Assembly (NCBI GenBank): GCA_017428245.1
Contig: JAFRRF010000011.1
Span: 1-64,000, forward strand
Source of the DNA: Bacteroidales bacterium
GTDB taxonomy: Bacteria > Bacteroidota > Bacteroidia > Bacteroidales > UBA932
DNA length: 64,000 nucleotides
Reading direction: 5' to 3'
Numbering within the stretch: the first letter of the stretch is position 1; every line of letters begins with the position of its first letter. Positions 15,875 through 25,335 of this stretch are shown piece by piece. The notes beneath the pieces were generated by a model. That model was not told the DNA's origin and made no database searches. It saw only the letters and a program-made list of their open reading frames with translations. Position numbers and translations under genes: made by a program.

Positions 15875-16660
15875 CTACTTGGTAATGGCCAGATAGGCGA
15901 GGACCAGGCTGGCAAAACTGGTAATCGTGGTAAAGAAGTTAATGAAGGAGGATGCAGTCTGGCTCAAACGATACACTTTTGGTTTATAATAGATGATGTC
16001 GTTTTGTTGCAGGTAGAACACAGGTGATTCGAAGAGCTCGTTTATCTGAAGATTGATGGCGTATGCAGTGCGAATTCCGTTTTCCGTACGAATGACTGTC
16101 ACTTCTTTGATGTTAACCTGTTCGTCCGTCGCATTGCTATTTGCACGGGCCAGTGCTTGCAGGATGTTGAAACTATGTCCCTTGATTTCTTGAATGGAAC
16201 TTCTGGCGCCACCGATGATCGTGACCGTGAAATTATCGAGTTCAGCATTGACAACAGGCTGCTTGATATAACCACGTGAAACAATTTCATCGGCGATCAT
16301 CTTCTCGATTTCCGGAAGCGTCATTCCTTCCACGTGAAGTTTGCCCAACACGGGGAAATCAATGTTGCCTTCGCGGTCCACCACATAGGTAAGTACCGGC
16401 TGCTGGCTTGTCTGGTTTGCCAGGTCGGTCAGCGTGAGCATCGTGTTGAAGGGTGCCGAGAGCTGGGCGTTCTCGCTGAGCACTTGGATGCTGAGCCGGT
16501 CTTCTTTCTGCATTCTCAACTCCGGTGCGGGCTTGGCCGGATAGTCGTGGTTGTACTCCATATCGAGCAGGTAGCCCAGCGTGCGCGGGGTAGTGCAGCT
16601 GGCCAGCATCAAAAGCAGGGCGAGACCAAGCGCCCATCCGAATCGGTTAACGTGTTCCAT
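15875..16660 (-). CDS. wza: Wza-type polysaccharide export lipoprotein
   Basis: A 261-residue outer-membrane lipoprotein of the polysaccharide export family (PF02563 plus SLBB-type PF10531). The ATG at 16660 overlaps the preceding glycosyltransferase by 14 nt; an upstream TTG is less likely. The signal peptide ends at Cys22 (MLASC). The export domain starts near residue 45 (KEDRLSIQVLS) and a soluble ligand-binding beta-grasp region follows at about 145-225. The last 30 residues form a hydrophobic helix (SSFINFF…LVLAYLAI), consistent with the outer-membrane helix of Wza. It forms the exit channel together with the Wzc encoded next. Confidence 0.9.
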   Translation of the reverse strand: MEHVNRFGWALGLALLLMLASCTTPRTLGYLLDMEYNHDYPAKPAPELRMQKEDRLSIQVLSENAQLSAPFNTMLTLTDLANQTSQQPVLTYVVDREGNIDFPVLGKLHVEGMTLPEIEKMIADEIVSRGYIKQPVVNAELDNFTVTIIGGARSSIQEIKGHSFNILQALARANSNATDEQVNIKEVTVIRTENGIRTAYAINLQINELFESPVFYLQQNDIIYYKPKVYRLSQTASSFINFFTTITSFASLVLAYLAITK

Positions 16661-17750
16661 ATAGTTTTTCAATATTAAAGATCATCTGTTGGCGGGTGAA
16701 CAAATTCAAAAAGCGAAGATACGCACTTTCTCCGTATTTCTCAGCATTTTCCGCAACTTCTTGTATGGCGGCGGCATATTCTTCCAGCTTGCCGGGTGTC
16801 ACGTTGCGTCCGGACACGCTGTCTTCGTTGACCCAGGCGACGCCCGATTGCGGAATCCGGGTGGCTACCACGGGCTTGTGGCAACTCATCGCTTCGATCT
16901 GCACGATGCCGAAAGCCTCGGTCTTCATCACGCTGCTGAGCACGAAACAATCGCAGGCGCCGAACCAGGCGGGGAGATCTTCGTCGGGGACGAAACCGAT
17001 CAATTGGATTCGTCCCTGCAGATTCTTTTCCCGAATCTGAAGTTCCAGTTTCTCGCGAAGCGGGCCGGTACCGCCGATGACCAGATTGTAGTCGTCGGGC
17101 AGCAGGGCCATCGCGTCGATCAGGTAGGGGAAGCCTTTATAAGGGACCAGCCGCCCGATGCTCAGAATCATTTTCTGGCCCGGGAAACGGGTGCGGATTT
17201 CGTTTACTTTTGCCGGGTCGGGCTGCAATCCGTCGATGCCGATGGGCACGTAAGTGCATTTTTCCCGGGCGTGCTGCAAGTGCGGCGATTCGCGTACATA
17301 GACAGGCGTCGTGCCCACAATCTTTTCCGCTCGCCGGATCAGCCAGTTCTGGAGGGGCTTATAGAATAGCAGGAAGAACTTTTGCGAAAGAATATCGCTA
17401 TGCCAGTGCAGAATCACGCGGCCCCTGTATCCGCTCAGCCGCAGGGCCAGGGCGGCCATCGGATCGGGATGATGGATATGGATGATATCGTATTCGGCTG
17501 CGTGTTTCCGCAACCAGCCGATCATCTTCGGGGCAATCATCGTGCCCGCCGCCTTCAACCGGGTGGGGACCACGATGATCCGTCCGTGCGCGTTGAGGGG
17601 CAGGACCTTTATCTCCCGGGCGCCGTCGGCGCTGGCGCAAAGCATGTCGCAGCTTACACCGCGGGCGGAGAGACCTTCCGTGAGCATCTCCATGACCTTC
17701 TCCACGCCGCCGCGGATAGGGTAGAACTTACCGAGTTGCAAGACTTTCAT
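16647..17750 (-). CDS. Glycosyltransferase family 4
   Basis: A 367-residue GT-B enzyme of the GT4 type (mannosyl- or galactosyltransferase-like). The N-terminal Gly-rich loop FYPIRGGVEKV binds the acceptor side; the C-terminal glycosyl-transferase-1 domain runs from about 185 (KMILSIGRLVPYKGF) to 345, with the retaining-GT4 E-x7-E region in 'TEAFGIVQIEAMSC'. It adds one sugar of the repeat unit on the cytoplasmic face. It overlaps the preceding GT4 gene by 23 nt and wza by 14 nt. Sugar specificity cannot be told. Confidence 0.88.
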   Translation of the reverse strand: MKVLQLGKFYPIRGGVEKVMEMLTEGLSARGVSCDMLCASADGAREIKVLPLNAHGRIIVVPTRLKAAGTMIAPKMIGWLRKHAAEYDIIHIHHPDPMAALALRLSGYRGRVILHWHSDILSQKFFLLFYKPLQNWLIRRAEKIVGTTPVYVRESPHLQHAREKCTYVPIGIDGLQPDPAKVNEIRTRFPGQKMILSIGRLVPYKGFPYLIDAMALLPDDYNLVIGGTGPLREKLELQIREKNLQGRIQLIGFVPDEDLPAWFGACDCFVLSSVMKTEAFGIVQIEAMSCHKPVVATRIPQSGVAWVNEDSVSGRNVTPGKLEEYAAAIQEVAENAEKYGESAYLRFLNLFTRQQMIFNIEKLYGTR

Positions 17751-18759
17751 ACATCAGTTCTTTCAGGCGGACAGGATTGGTTGCGGGGAAATACACGCCT
17801 TTTCCTTCGGCTACGCCATGTGCGTAAGGAAGGTCGGCCAGCAACATCCGTCCGCCGTTCAACAGACTGTATTCCGTGATGGGCAGGCCCCAGGTCTCGA
17901 CCCTCGACGGGAAGACGAAGCAGGTGGCCGCCTTGTAGTAGCCGTACAGTTTTTCCCGCTTCATAAAGCCTTTGAATTCGACGGACCGGACATCAGCCCA
18001 ACGTTTTTTGACCCAGCGGGCGTATCGGTTTTCTTCGCCGGAGATGGTCAGGACCACCCTGAACTTGCCGGTTCCGACTTCTTTTTCGAGAAGTCGTGCG
18101 GCCTGGCAGAGCGTCTCGAAATTCTTGTGGCAGTCGGCCGTCGAGACATACAGGAACATCGGCACGCCCGACACGATGGTTTCCGGCACGATGCCTTCGA
18201 CCGACACTTTCGGCGGAATCACCCGGATCTTTTCCTTCGGGTAGCCCGTAATCCGGCTCAATCCGTCGCGGAACCATTCCTGCTGCACGATCAGGCAGTC
18301 GTTGCGGTGGATGTTGATCCGGTAGGCGAACCGGGTGAACATCGCAAAAAGCGGAATTTTCGGATCCATCACCAGGTCGCGTGCTTTCCATTTGAGGAAG
18401 GGGAACGAGGTGTGGCAATACACTTCCTGGTGCCGGGCCTTAACCCGCGGCGTCGTATCGTGCAGGGAGAGCCAGGTGTCGATCTCCTGACCTTCCTTTT
18501 TTTCGATCTCAAGGCTGACGCGGTGCATTGTCACGTATTCGCACCACAGGCGACGCCCCCAGCTCTTGATGGTCCAGGGAAACTCCAGATACGTGATGCC
18601 CGGATAGTCGCACAGTTGCTGTTTGTGCACGAGCGCATAGACCTTCAGCCCTTCCTGCTGCGACAGGTATTGCAGGCACTCCCTTAGAATGGTCAGGGTG
18701 CCTCCCTTGCGGATATTGACCGCCGAGACTACGATAACTCGTGGAAGAGTTTCTCCCAT
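17728..18759 (-). CDS. Glycosyltransferase family 4 (KGG-TxTIL type)
   Basis: A 343-residue GT-B enzyme. The ATG at 18759 overlaps the previous gene by 31 nt; the open frame continues 213 codons further upstream but only as an out-of-frame shadow of the neighbouring gene. The N-terminus VVSAVNIRKGGTLTIL is typical of a Bacteroidales GT4 subgroup. The C-terminal domain has MFLYVSTADCHKNFE, 'FKGFMKREKLYGYYK' and SRVETWGLPITEY, where the E-x7-E pair lies. It acts on lipid-linked oligosaccharide in the cytoplasm. Donor and acceptor are unknown. Confidence 0.85.
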   Translation of the reverse strand: MGETLPRVIVVSAVNIRKGGTLTILRECLQYLSQQEGLKVYALVHKQQLCDYPGITYLEFPWTIKSWGRRLWCEYVTMHRVSLEIEKKEGQEIDTWLSLHDTTPRVKARHQEVYCHTSFPFLKWKARDLVMDPKIPLFAMFTRFAYRINIHRNDCLIVQQEWFRDGLSRITGYPKEKIRVIPPKVSVEGIVPETIVSGVPMFLYVSTADCHKNFETLCQAARLLEKEVGTGKFRVVLTISGEENRYARWVKKRWADVRSVEFKGFMKREKLYGYYKAATCFVFPSRVETWGLPITEYSLLNGGRMLLADLPYAHGVAEGKGVYFPATNPVRLKELMYESLATR

Positions 18760-19817
18760 AGGGCCATGATTCGTTCCTTGTCGTATTTTTCGGAGTTGCG
18801 GTAGGCCGCCGCGCCCATCGTGCGGCGCAGTTCTTCGTCGTCCATCAGACGCTTCATACCAGCCGCCAGCCCTTCGATATCGCCTTCGGGAATCAGGATG
18901 CCGTCCACGCCGTCGGTGATAACGTCCCGGGGGCCGCATTTGCAGGCAAAGGAGACGGCCGGAAGGCCTGCAGCCTGGGCTTCCAGCAACACCATCGGAA
19001 GGCCTTCGTAGCGGGAACTCATTACCAGAAAAGCTGAATCCCGGTACTCCTGCTTCATATCCTTGGAAGGACCGGTAACCACATTTGCCGGCAGTGGGCC
19101 GAGATCCTCGCCGCTGCCGGCGATGCGGAGGGTCCAGCCGTTTGTGTCGATCATCTTCCAGGCCTTCAGCAGCCGGTCGAATCCTTTCTGATGGCAGTAG
19201 CGCCCCACGGCGACTACGGTCTTCGAATCCAGCGATGCGGGTGCATCGAAGATAAATGTCCTTGGATTGGGAATGACCCGGATATTGTCGAGGGCACCCC
19301 AGTAGCCCCGGTCTTCTTCCGTGAGCACCACGAAACGGTCGTATTTCGCCACCGTTTTCGCGTCGTGCCGGCTGCGCCACCTGTCGGCCAGCGCCCAAAG
19401 TCCTTTTCTTCCATACTGCAACCGTTTGAAGCGGCTGAAGTGAATTTCCAGTACCTTCCGGCTGCCGTCCATGATCCGGGGAATGAAGGCGGCATCGTTG
19501 CAGAACATGCTGACGGTAACGTCCGGCTTCTCTTCCTTGAGGAGCTTTGTCAATCTCCGACGGTGCTTTCGCTGCTTGAACGGGTATTGCAGAATCTTGG
19601 ACGCAAAGGAGGCCCCGTTGTTCAAGTCATAATCAATGCCCAGGTCATAGAACGTGATGGACGGATCCATCGGGAAAGCCGGCGGCAAACCGCGCTGGTC
19701 GGTGGTTACCACGACAATCCGATGGCCGTGAGCGGCGAGCCAGTTCGCCTTAAGCGCCAGCGCCCGCTCCATTCCGCCCGCGTTCCACGTTGCGGCTATG
19801 TTGTAGAGAATCGTCAA
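18729..19817 (-). CDS. Glycosyltransferase family 4
   Basis: A 362-residue GT-B enzyme. The N-terminal loop NAGGMERALALKANWL is the GT4 'GGxER' signature; the C-terminal domain includes KTVVAVGRYCHQKGFDRLL, a QEYRDSAFLVMSSRYEGLP stretch and LLEAQAAGLP. This looks like the subgroup often annotated as GalNAc- or glucosyltransferase of O-antigen clusters, but specificity is not assignable. It overlaps the polymerase gene by 68 nt and the next GT4 by 31 nt. Confidence 0.88.
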   Translation of the reverse strand: MTILYNIAATWNAGGMERALALKANWLAAHGHRIVVVTTDQRGLPPAFPMDPSITFYDLGIDYDLNNGASFASKILQYPFKQRKHRRRLTKLLKEEKPDVTVSMFCNDAAFIPRIMDGSRKVLEIHFSRFKRLQYGRKGLWALADRWRSRHDAKTVAKYDRFVVLTEEDRGYWGALDNIRVIPNPRTFIFDAPASLDSKTVVAVGRYCHQKGFDRLLKAWKMIDTNGWTLRIAGSGEDLGPLPANVVTGPSKDMKQEYRDSAFLVMSSRYEGLPMVLLEAQAAGLPAVSFACKCGPRDVITDGVDGILIPEGDIEGLAAGMKRLMDDEELRRTMGAAAYRNSEKYDKERIMALWEKLFHELS

Positions 19818-21081
19818 AGTTGAGTACGTATCCTAAGCAGATGAACAGACCTAATATAAAGAAACAGTCGGTGGCTACTTTAAACCAAATGATAAAATTT
19901 ATGGCGAGGAGAAATAGGAAAAGCAGTGTGTTTTCCGGAAACATTCGGATGCATGTTTTGCCGGCATAAACAATATACATTGAGTAAACAGCCAATCCTA
20001 ATAATCCAAAGTAGAAAATGAAACGGAGATAGCCAACGTCAGTATTCTTATAATAACCGCTATAGGCTTCTCCCAGATAGTTTGGATCTCCTTCCGGATT
20101 GATAAAACGACCGTCACCGATGAGCCAGGTTTCCGGATTATCAGGAAATACATACATATCGGCTAAGACATCATTGGATCCGGTCTGCCAGTGCCCTTTC
20201 TCAACAAGAGAGAAAAAACCCTCAAACCCAAAACGAGTCCGGTTCCGGAATTTCTCATCAGAATTGTACAGCCCAATTATGATCAATACAATTATAAAAG
20301 TTTCCGCAATTAGCCATAACCAAGTCCTTAGGGAAGCGGTACTTAGATGTATTCTAAAAGGAAAGATATAGATTATCAGATATATTAAGCCTAAAACAGT
20401 CCCGACCAAAGTTGTGCGTGCAACTATATTACCTGTAACAGAAATGATTAGAAAGGCCAGGATATATAAGGGAACAGATCTGGTTTTGTTTTCTTCTACG
20501 GCGTTTTTAATATTGTGCATACACAAGACAGATGCAATGGCAAAGCGGATGCCGCCCGTATCAAGGGTTGCAGAACCGCTGAAACCATATAGTCGGCCCT
20601 CAGATTTGCACCAGGTCAATCCCGGTATTGTCCGTAAGATAAAGTTGTCCAATGGAGCATAGTTATCGGCAATGATGGCAATCAACCCTTGAATGGTTGA
20701 AATTGCTACGATATAAGCGGCGACCAAACCGATCGTAATATGGCCATGGACCAGTTTTATGCATTTTATTACAACAAATGCCGAACTCAACCACACCAAC
20801 ATTGACAAGAAATAGGTGGTATAGACCCGATCCTGCGTGTTATGAAATGTCACAGAGAAAAATGCAACAAGGGAAATGATCACGGAATAGATTAATAAAT
20901 CCAGAAATTCCTTCGTGATGGTCAAACTCCTCTGTCGGTACATATCCGCTAAAAACAGGAATATTCCCACAACCGCGACCAACTCCTTTGAATTATAGCC
21001 GTAGCTAAACGAATAAGGTGTCGGAAAATAGAAGAAATTGACAATCAATAAGCAAAACAGTATCTTTAGAAACTTGATCAT
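19750..21081 (-). CDS. wzy: O-antigen/capsule polymerase (Wzy-like)
   Basis: A 443-residue integral membrane protein with ten or more hydrophobic segments and a large loop after the middle (about residues 275-345, 'RFGFEGFFSLVEKGHWQ…'), the layout of Wzy-type polymerases, which are poorly conserved in sequence. No other polymerase candidate is seen in the operon. It would join repeat units on the periplasmic side. The base composition is more AT-rich than the flanking glycosyltransferases, as usual for wzy genes. It starts 2 nt after a GT2 gene. Its last 22 codons overlap the next gene. Confidence 0.8.
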   Translation of the reverse strand: MIKFLKILFCLLIVNFFYFPTPYSFSYGYNSKELVAVVGIFLFLADMYRQRSLTITKEFLDLLIYSVIISLVAFFSVTFHNTQDRVYTTYFLSMLVWLSSAFVVIKCIKLVHGHITIGLVAAYIVAISTIQGLIAIIADNYAPLDNFILRTIPGLTWCKSEGRLYGFSGSATLDTGGIRFAIASVLCMHNIKNAVEENKTRSVPLYILAFLIISVTGNIVARTTLVGTVLGLIYLIIYIFPFRIHLSTASLRTWLWLIAETFIIVLIIIGLYNSDEKFRNRTRFGFEGFFSLVEKGHWQTGSNDVLADMYVFPDNPETWLIGDGRFINPEGDPNYLGEAYSGYYKNTDVGYLRFIFYFGLLGLAVYSMYIVYAGKTCIRMFPENTLLFLFLLAINFIIWFKVATDCFFILGLFICLGYVLNFDDSLQHSRNVERGRNGAGAGA

Positions 21082-21083
21082 CT

Positions 21084-22067
21084 CTATTTGTAGATAACGC
21101 CGTAAATAAACTTATAAACCACCTTGTAATAAAGCTTTACATACCACCACTGTCCCTTTGCCGCCATCTTTTGCAGCAGGCGGGTGCGCAGCGGAAGGCC
21201 GGAGTCCGCATCGGCAAACCTGTCGGCTTCCGGATACCACGCTTCCCAGAGCCGGTACATATTCTTGTCGTCCGAAATCAAAAACGGCAGTTTTATGCTT
21301 AATTTGAACAAAGATACATCCTTTTCCAGTTTTTCACCAAATCTGTTTTGCAGGAAAGCGACGGTTCGGTCCACATTGAAACGGATATCGTCGAGTTTTT
21401 TCTGGGAGTAGGAGTTGGAGTAAGCCCCTTCATTGAGCTTGACGTAATGATACAAAGCCTCCGGCACATACGCCACCTTGTCGGCCACGGAAGCCAGCTG
21501 GATCATGGTCATATCCTCTCCCATCGGGTGTCCTTCCGGGAAGACGATACCATTGTCGGAGTAAAGTGTCCGCCTGACCATCTTGTTCCAGACGTTGTAT
21601 TTCATCTGTCCCCTCAGAAAACCTTTCCTGAGGAGGTCATCGGCCGTCTCGTACCGGGGATTGGACATATACCTTTCGTTTTTCTCGAAAGAGAGATAGA
21701 AATCACAATAGGCGATATCGGCGTCCCGGTCCTTTGCCGCTATATACAGTTTTTCCAGCATCGATGTTTCCGGCCAGTCGTCGCTGTCGCAGTGATAGAT
21801 ATATTCGCCCTGTGCGGCGGCAAGCCCCGTGTTCCGTGCAGCGGGAAGCCCCCGGTTCACCGGGTGGTGGAGAATGCGGGTCTGGGCCTTCCTGCCGGGG
21901 AATTCTTCGATGACCTTTTCAAGCAGCGCAATGCTGTTGTCGGGCGTGGCATCGTCCACGAAAATGAACTCCACGTCCTGCAGGGTCTGTCCGAACAACT
22001 TGCGGGCGCAGCGTTCGATAAAGGCCTCTACGCCATAAATCGGAATGATGGCGGATACTTTGATCAT
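21084..22067 (-). CDS. Glycosyltransferase family 2
   Basis: A 327-residue GT-A enzyme. The nucleotide-binding N-terminus is KVSAIIPIYGVEAFIERC with FVDDATPDNS, and the metal-binding DxD is in YHCDSDDWPE near residue 96. The C-terminal 120 residues are not recognisable beyond a helical region. It probably uses a UDP-sugar with inversion. It overlaps the GT14-type gene upstream by 4 nt. Confidence 0.88.
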   Translation of the reverse strand: MIKVSAIIPIYGVEAFIERCARKLFGQTLQDVEFIFVDDATPDNSIALLEKVIEEFPGRKAQTRILHHPVNRGLPAARNTGLAAAQGEYIYHCDSDDWPETSMLEKLYIAAKDRDADIAYCDFYLSFEKNERYMSNPRYETADDLLRKGFLRGQMKYNVWNKMVRRTLYSDNGIVFPEGHPMGEDMTMIQLASVADKVAYVPEALYHYVKLNEGAYSNSYSQKKLDDIRFNVDRTVAFLQNRFGEKLEKDVSLFKLSIKLPFLISDDKNMYRLWEAWYPEADRFADADSGLPLRTRLLQKMAAKGQWWYVKLYYKVVYKFIYGVIYK

Positions 22068-22912
22068 CGGCTGATGTGTGCGATTTTAGTGATCAATTCT
22101 GAATCTGATCCCGAAAACTTCCGGGCGAACCACCGGTCAGAACCGAGCAGCGCCGGATAATCGTCGTCATCCAGCGGCAGCAGGGTTCCGTCCTTCCATT
22201 TGATGAAGCGCATATTCCCTTCAAATTCCGTCCGGGCCGCTTTGACCTTTTCGGCAAAGGGTGAATGGAAGCAGACGGTCTGGACAAACAGTTCATCGGG
22301 GCAGAAGGTATGGGAGAACAGCTCTTTCACGAAGGCTTCCTGTTCGATTAGATAAGCTACGAAGTCCTGGGTCAGGCTGCACCATTGGGACCCTTTCCGG
22401 ACAACAAGGTCGGTCCGCTTCTTATGAATCAGATCCTGAAATCTCAAATACAAACGACGCAGGCCCCGTTTCCAGACATTCTTTGTCCGGAACTCCTCGG
22501 GGAAAAGGAAACGGTGCTGGACCCTGTAGTCAATCTCGGCCTGCGTAGCGGGGGCAAAAGCAATGAACTCCGTTCCGTTCAGACGCGCACATTCCGCGTG
22601 GATATAATCCTGCGACTTGATCGGGAGATCGACGCCGGAGATCAGGTGGTAATAAGCATAAGGCCCGTGTGCAAACGCTTCCTTGAAGAGCAGGTACTCT
22701 GCTTCCACCATGCTGTATCCGGCCCAGCCGACATTGATCCTTCGATCCAGAAACTTCAGGCGGGAATGCTCCGTTTCCAGCGAAGGCAGGGCACCCGATT
22801 TCGCATCCCAGTGGATGAAAATGTCGTTCCGGCTGTCGTCCAGACAGCGGACGAGCGTCTGCAGCAGCGGGACGTCGTTGTGCGCCAGTATCAGATAAGC
22901 GTGTTTGGGCAT
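22064..22912 (-). CDS. GT14-type beta-1,6-N-acetylglucosaminyltransferase-like (core-2/I-branching)
   Basis: A 282-residue protein of the Branch/GT14 family (PF02485). Visible family blocks are KHAYLILAHNDVPLL, 'DIFIHWDAKSG', 'YYHLISGVDLPIKSQDYIH', 'GSQWCSLTQDFVAYL' and 'CPDELFVQTV'. Bacterial members are found in Bacteroidales capsule loci and are assumed to make branched linkages, by analogy to the animal enzymes. A paralogue lies 770 bases upstream in the operon (23681-24523), with a GT25 gene between them. It starts 3 nt after that gene. Confidence 0.87.
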   Translation of the reverse strand: MPKHAYLILAHNDVPLLQTLVRCLDDSRNDIFIHWDAKSGALPSLETEHSRLKFLDRRINVGWAGYSMVEAEYLLFKEAFAHGPYAYYHLISGVDLPIKSQDYIHAECARLNGTEFIAFAPATQAEIDYRVQHRFLFPEEFRTKNVWKRGLRRLYLRFQDLIHKKRTDLVVRKGSQWCSLTQDFVAYLIEQEAFVKELFSHTFCPDELFVQTVCFHSPFAEKVKAARTEFEGNMRFIKWKDGTLLPLDDDDYPALLGSDRWFARKFSGSDSELITKIAHISR

Positions 22913-22915
22913 TTT

Positions 22916-23674
22916 TCAGACAATGACATTGTCGATGATCCGGACCTTGCGCTCAAAATGGTGAAAGGCCTTAAACGCTTTTTTGATGAATCCGGTATAA
23001 TAACTGACGAGATTCTCTTTCAGCGACATCCTTGACCGGTTGATGCTCCAGTTGTCCTGCTTGACGTCGGAACTGAGCACGTCCATGTTCATATTGGCGT
23101 CAACCATATAGGGATGGACAGCAAACAGTTTGATCCCGTTTCTCTTATAGAACATCCAGTCGTCGGCCACACAACGGGGCGGGTTGATTGCCAGGATCTT
23201 CTGGGCGGCCGCCCGGTTGATGAGGTAGGCATAGGCCCCGACTGCGGAGAACAGGCGCGTGACGGGTTGCTTCCGATAGTACCAGTAGTCTCCGGAAAGC
23301 ATCAAGGCTTTGGGCGTGGTGTCATTCAATACGCGCCCGATCTTGTCGAGGTCCAGAGCCTGCAGGTCGCGGATGATGGTGATGTCGTCTTCCAACACGA
23401 GGGCATAGGGATTCCCGCTTTGCAGCAGGGATTCATAGGCCTTGCGGTGGCTGAGGGCGCAGCCCACTTCTCCGGCGTTCACCGTTCTGCCATAAAGCGC
23501 CCTGCTGCCGTCAAAGTCAAAGCGGGAATGACGATCTTCGTCCGACAACAACCGCCCGTCGATGGCTTTCACGAATTCTACGTTGAGGAAGGCATAGGGA
23601 GCGAGCAAATCCTCCATATACTTCCTGCGCACTGTGGACTTCTCGAGATTGATTACATAGGTTTTTAGTGCCAT
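22916..23674 (-). CDS. Glycosyltransferase family 25
   Basis: A 252-residue enzyme of the LgtB/LpsA-type GT25 family (PF01755). Motifs are TYVINLEKSTVRRKYME at the N-terminus, 'GEVGCALSHRKAYESLL' and ALVLEDDITI, the acidic metal-binding cluster. Known members add galactose or glucose to lipooligosaccharide. It sits between two GT14 paralogues, 3 nt and 6 nt away. Confidence 0.9.
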   Translation of the reverse strand: MALKTYVINLEKSTVRRKYMEDLLAPYAFLNVEFVKAIDGRLLSDEDRHSRFDFDGSRALYGRTVNAGEVGCALSHRKAYESLLQSGNPYALVLEDDITIIRDLQALDLDKIGRVLNDTTPKALMLSGDYWYYRKQPVTRLFSAVGAYAYLINRAAAQKILAINPPRCVADDWMFYKRNGIKLFAVHPYMVDANMNMDVLSSDVKQDNWSINRSRMSLKENLVSYYTGFIKKAFKAFHHFERKVRIIDNVIV

Positions 23675-23680
23675 CAGTCG

Positions 23681-24523
23681 CTATTGTTTGAAATGCTGCT
23701 CGATTGTTTTTGCCAGGCTGAGGTTGGCGTCGCTCATTTTCCGGAAGAACAAAGCTCCGGAGGCAGCAAGGGTCGGATAATCCTCTTGGGTGAATATTTT
23801 GGGCGTCGTATTCACAAAATCTACATAGCAGATCCGGTCGTCGTAAAGGACGGGGATCTCCGCATCTTCGATGAGGGAACGGACGAAGAACTCGTCGCAA
23901 CAGAACGTATGGCGGAATCGTTTCAGAGAGACTCTTTCGTTGTCGAGAAGAGTCCTGACGGCCTCTTCGTTCAGGGAACACCACTGGCTGGCCTTTCCCC
24001 GAATGAAAGAGGTGTCCCGCCGGATGCCCAGTTTCTTCTGCAACTTGAGGACGAATCGCCAGCCCAGGTGATAGGTCTTGTTGACAAACCGGTTTCTGGA
24101 TATGAGATGCTTCAGGAAGAAGTGATGCAGGCCGAAGCGCATCTGGATCTCTTCTTCCGGGAGAGGGACTTCCCGGAGGATGCACGCGCCGTTACGGGCA
24201 TCGAACCAATGATGCAGGTCGTCGTTGGACATCAAAGGGAAATGGACACCCGAGATCAGATGATAATACGAATATCGGCCCGGTGCGAAAGCGGCCTTGT
24301 ACAAAGCATATTCCGCCTTGATCTGCGACACGTCGCCCCAGATCACATCGATCCGGTCGTTGAGGATCACAAGGCGGCTGTGACGGGTTTGCAGGGCGGG
24401 AAGATCTTTCACTTTCCTGTCGAAATGAATGTAAAGATCGTTTCGCTCGTCGTCCAGCACCGATACCAGTTCCTTCAGCGTCAGGAACTGGTTGTGGGCC
24501 ATGATCAGGTAGGCGTGTTTCAT
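23681..24523 (-). CDS. GT14-type branching glycosyltransferase-like, second copy
   Basis: A 280-residue GT14 protein, paralogue of the one at 22064. Shared blocks include HAYLIMAHNQFLTL, 'LYIHFDRKVK', 'YYHLISGVHFPLMS', 'SQWCSLNEEAVRTL' and 'CDEFFVRSLIE'. Divergence between the two copies is considerable, so they probably make different linkages. It overlaps the upstream glycosyltransferase by 4 nt. Confidence 0.87.
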   Translation of the reverse strand: MKHAYLIMAHNQFLTLKELVSVLDDERNDLYIHFDRKVKDLPALQTRHSRLVILNDRIDVIWGDVSQIKAEYALYKAAFAPGRYSYYHLISGVHFPLMSNDDLHHWFDARNGACILREVPLPEEEIQMRFGLHHFFLKHLISRNRFVNKTYHLGWRFVLKLQKKLGIRRDTSFIRGKASQWCSLNEEAVRTLLDNERVSLKRFRHTFCCDEFFVRSLIEDAEIPVLYDDRICYVDFVNTTPKIFTQEDYPTLAASGALFFRKMSDANLSLAKTIEQHFKQ

Positions 24524-25335
24524 AGGACGGCCGGTCTTCTGTCAAAACGGGAAAACAATCCGTGGACGATTCCCTTGTTGATGTGATGCAGTTTGCAGAA
24601 CTTGCTTTTCTCGCCCAGAAGGATTCCCCGGATGTTATACATCAGCGTATACAACACGGTTTTGATACTGACCCCTTCCGGAAACTCGCGTTTCATCCAG
24701 AACATGTTCCGGATCAAAAGGTAATAGATATAAGGAGCGTAGTTCGAAGTCGAGAATCCGAAAAGCGTCCGGGTCTGCTTGCCGAATTGCTGAATGAGCG
24801 CACAATCGTGCAGGACGCGGATCCGGTAGCCGTTCTTCCGCGCCCAGTAGCAGAATTCCCCGTCCACCCAATAGATCTGATAGTCTTCCCTGAATCCTCC
24901 CAGTTTTTTTGCAATCTTGACGTTGACCAGGGAGCCGGACGTGATGACCGATTCCGCATCAAAATCCTGCTCCGGTTTGGCGTACTGGCCGATCGTGTAG
25001 GGCGCATAGAGCGCCACGTCCGCTTCGGCCAGCGAGGTAGCCCGTTCAATGAAATGCGCCGCATTCTCCCATTTGGAGTCCTGGTCCATTGTCAGGAGAA
25101 AGTCATATCCGTTCTGCTCGCACCAGTCCAGCGCGGCATTCAGCGGCTTGGCCATATACTCGTTTTCGCCGTTGCCCATCAGTATCGCCTTCTTCTCCAA
25201 ATCGGAAGGAATCGCGAACGATTCGGAAGAATTCCGCCAGACCAGCACCTTGTCCACAGCGGCAGAATAGGACCTGATGTTGTCAAGCACTTCTTCCGTT
25301 TTAGGATGATAGAGAACGACGACAGATGCAATCAT
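24520..25335 (-). CDS. Glycosyltransferase, GT2 rhamnosyltransferase-like
   Basis: A 271-residue GT-A enzyme beginning ASVVVLYHPKTEEVLDNI, with LLTMDQDSKWEN holding the DxD near residue 84 and 'YWVDGEFCYWARKNGY'. This arrangement is characteristic of the rhamnosyltransferase subgroup of GT2 (TIGR01556-like). No dTDP-rhamnose genes are in the window, so the donor would be made elsewhere. It overlaps the dehydrogenase-like gene by 4 nt. Confidence 0.82.
   Translation of the reverse strand: MIASVVVLYHPKTEEVLDNIRSYSAAVDKVLVWRNSSESFAIPSDLEKKAILMGNGENEYMAKPLNAALDWCEQNGYDFLLTMDQDSKWENAAHFIERATSLAEADVALYAPYTIGQYAKPEQDFDAESVITSGSLVNVKIAKKLGGFREDYQIYWVDGEFCYWARKNGYRIRVLHDCALIQQFGKQTRTLFGFSTSNYAPYIYYLLIRNMFWMKREFPEGVSIKTVLYTLMYNIRGILLGEKSKFCKLHHINKGIVHGLFSRFDRRPAVL

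Noticed and set aside
18760..19398. N-terminal extension of the glycosyltransferase at 17728
   Set aside because: The extension is Arg/Gly/Pro-rich and lies wholly inside the neighbouring GT4 gene in another frame. Homologues start at MGETLPRVIVV.
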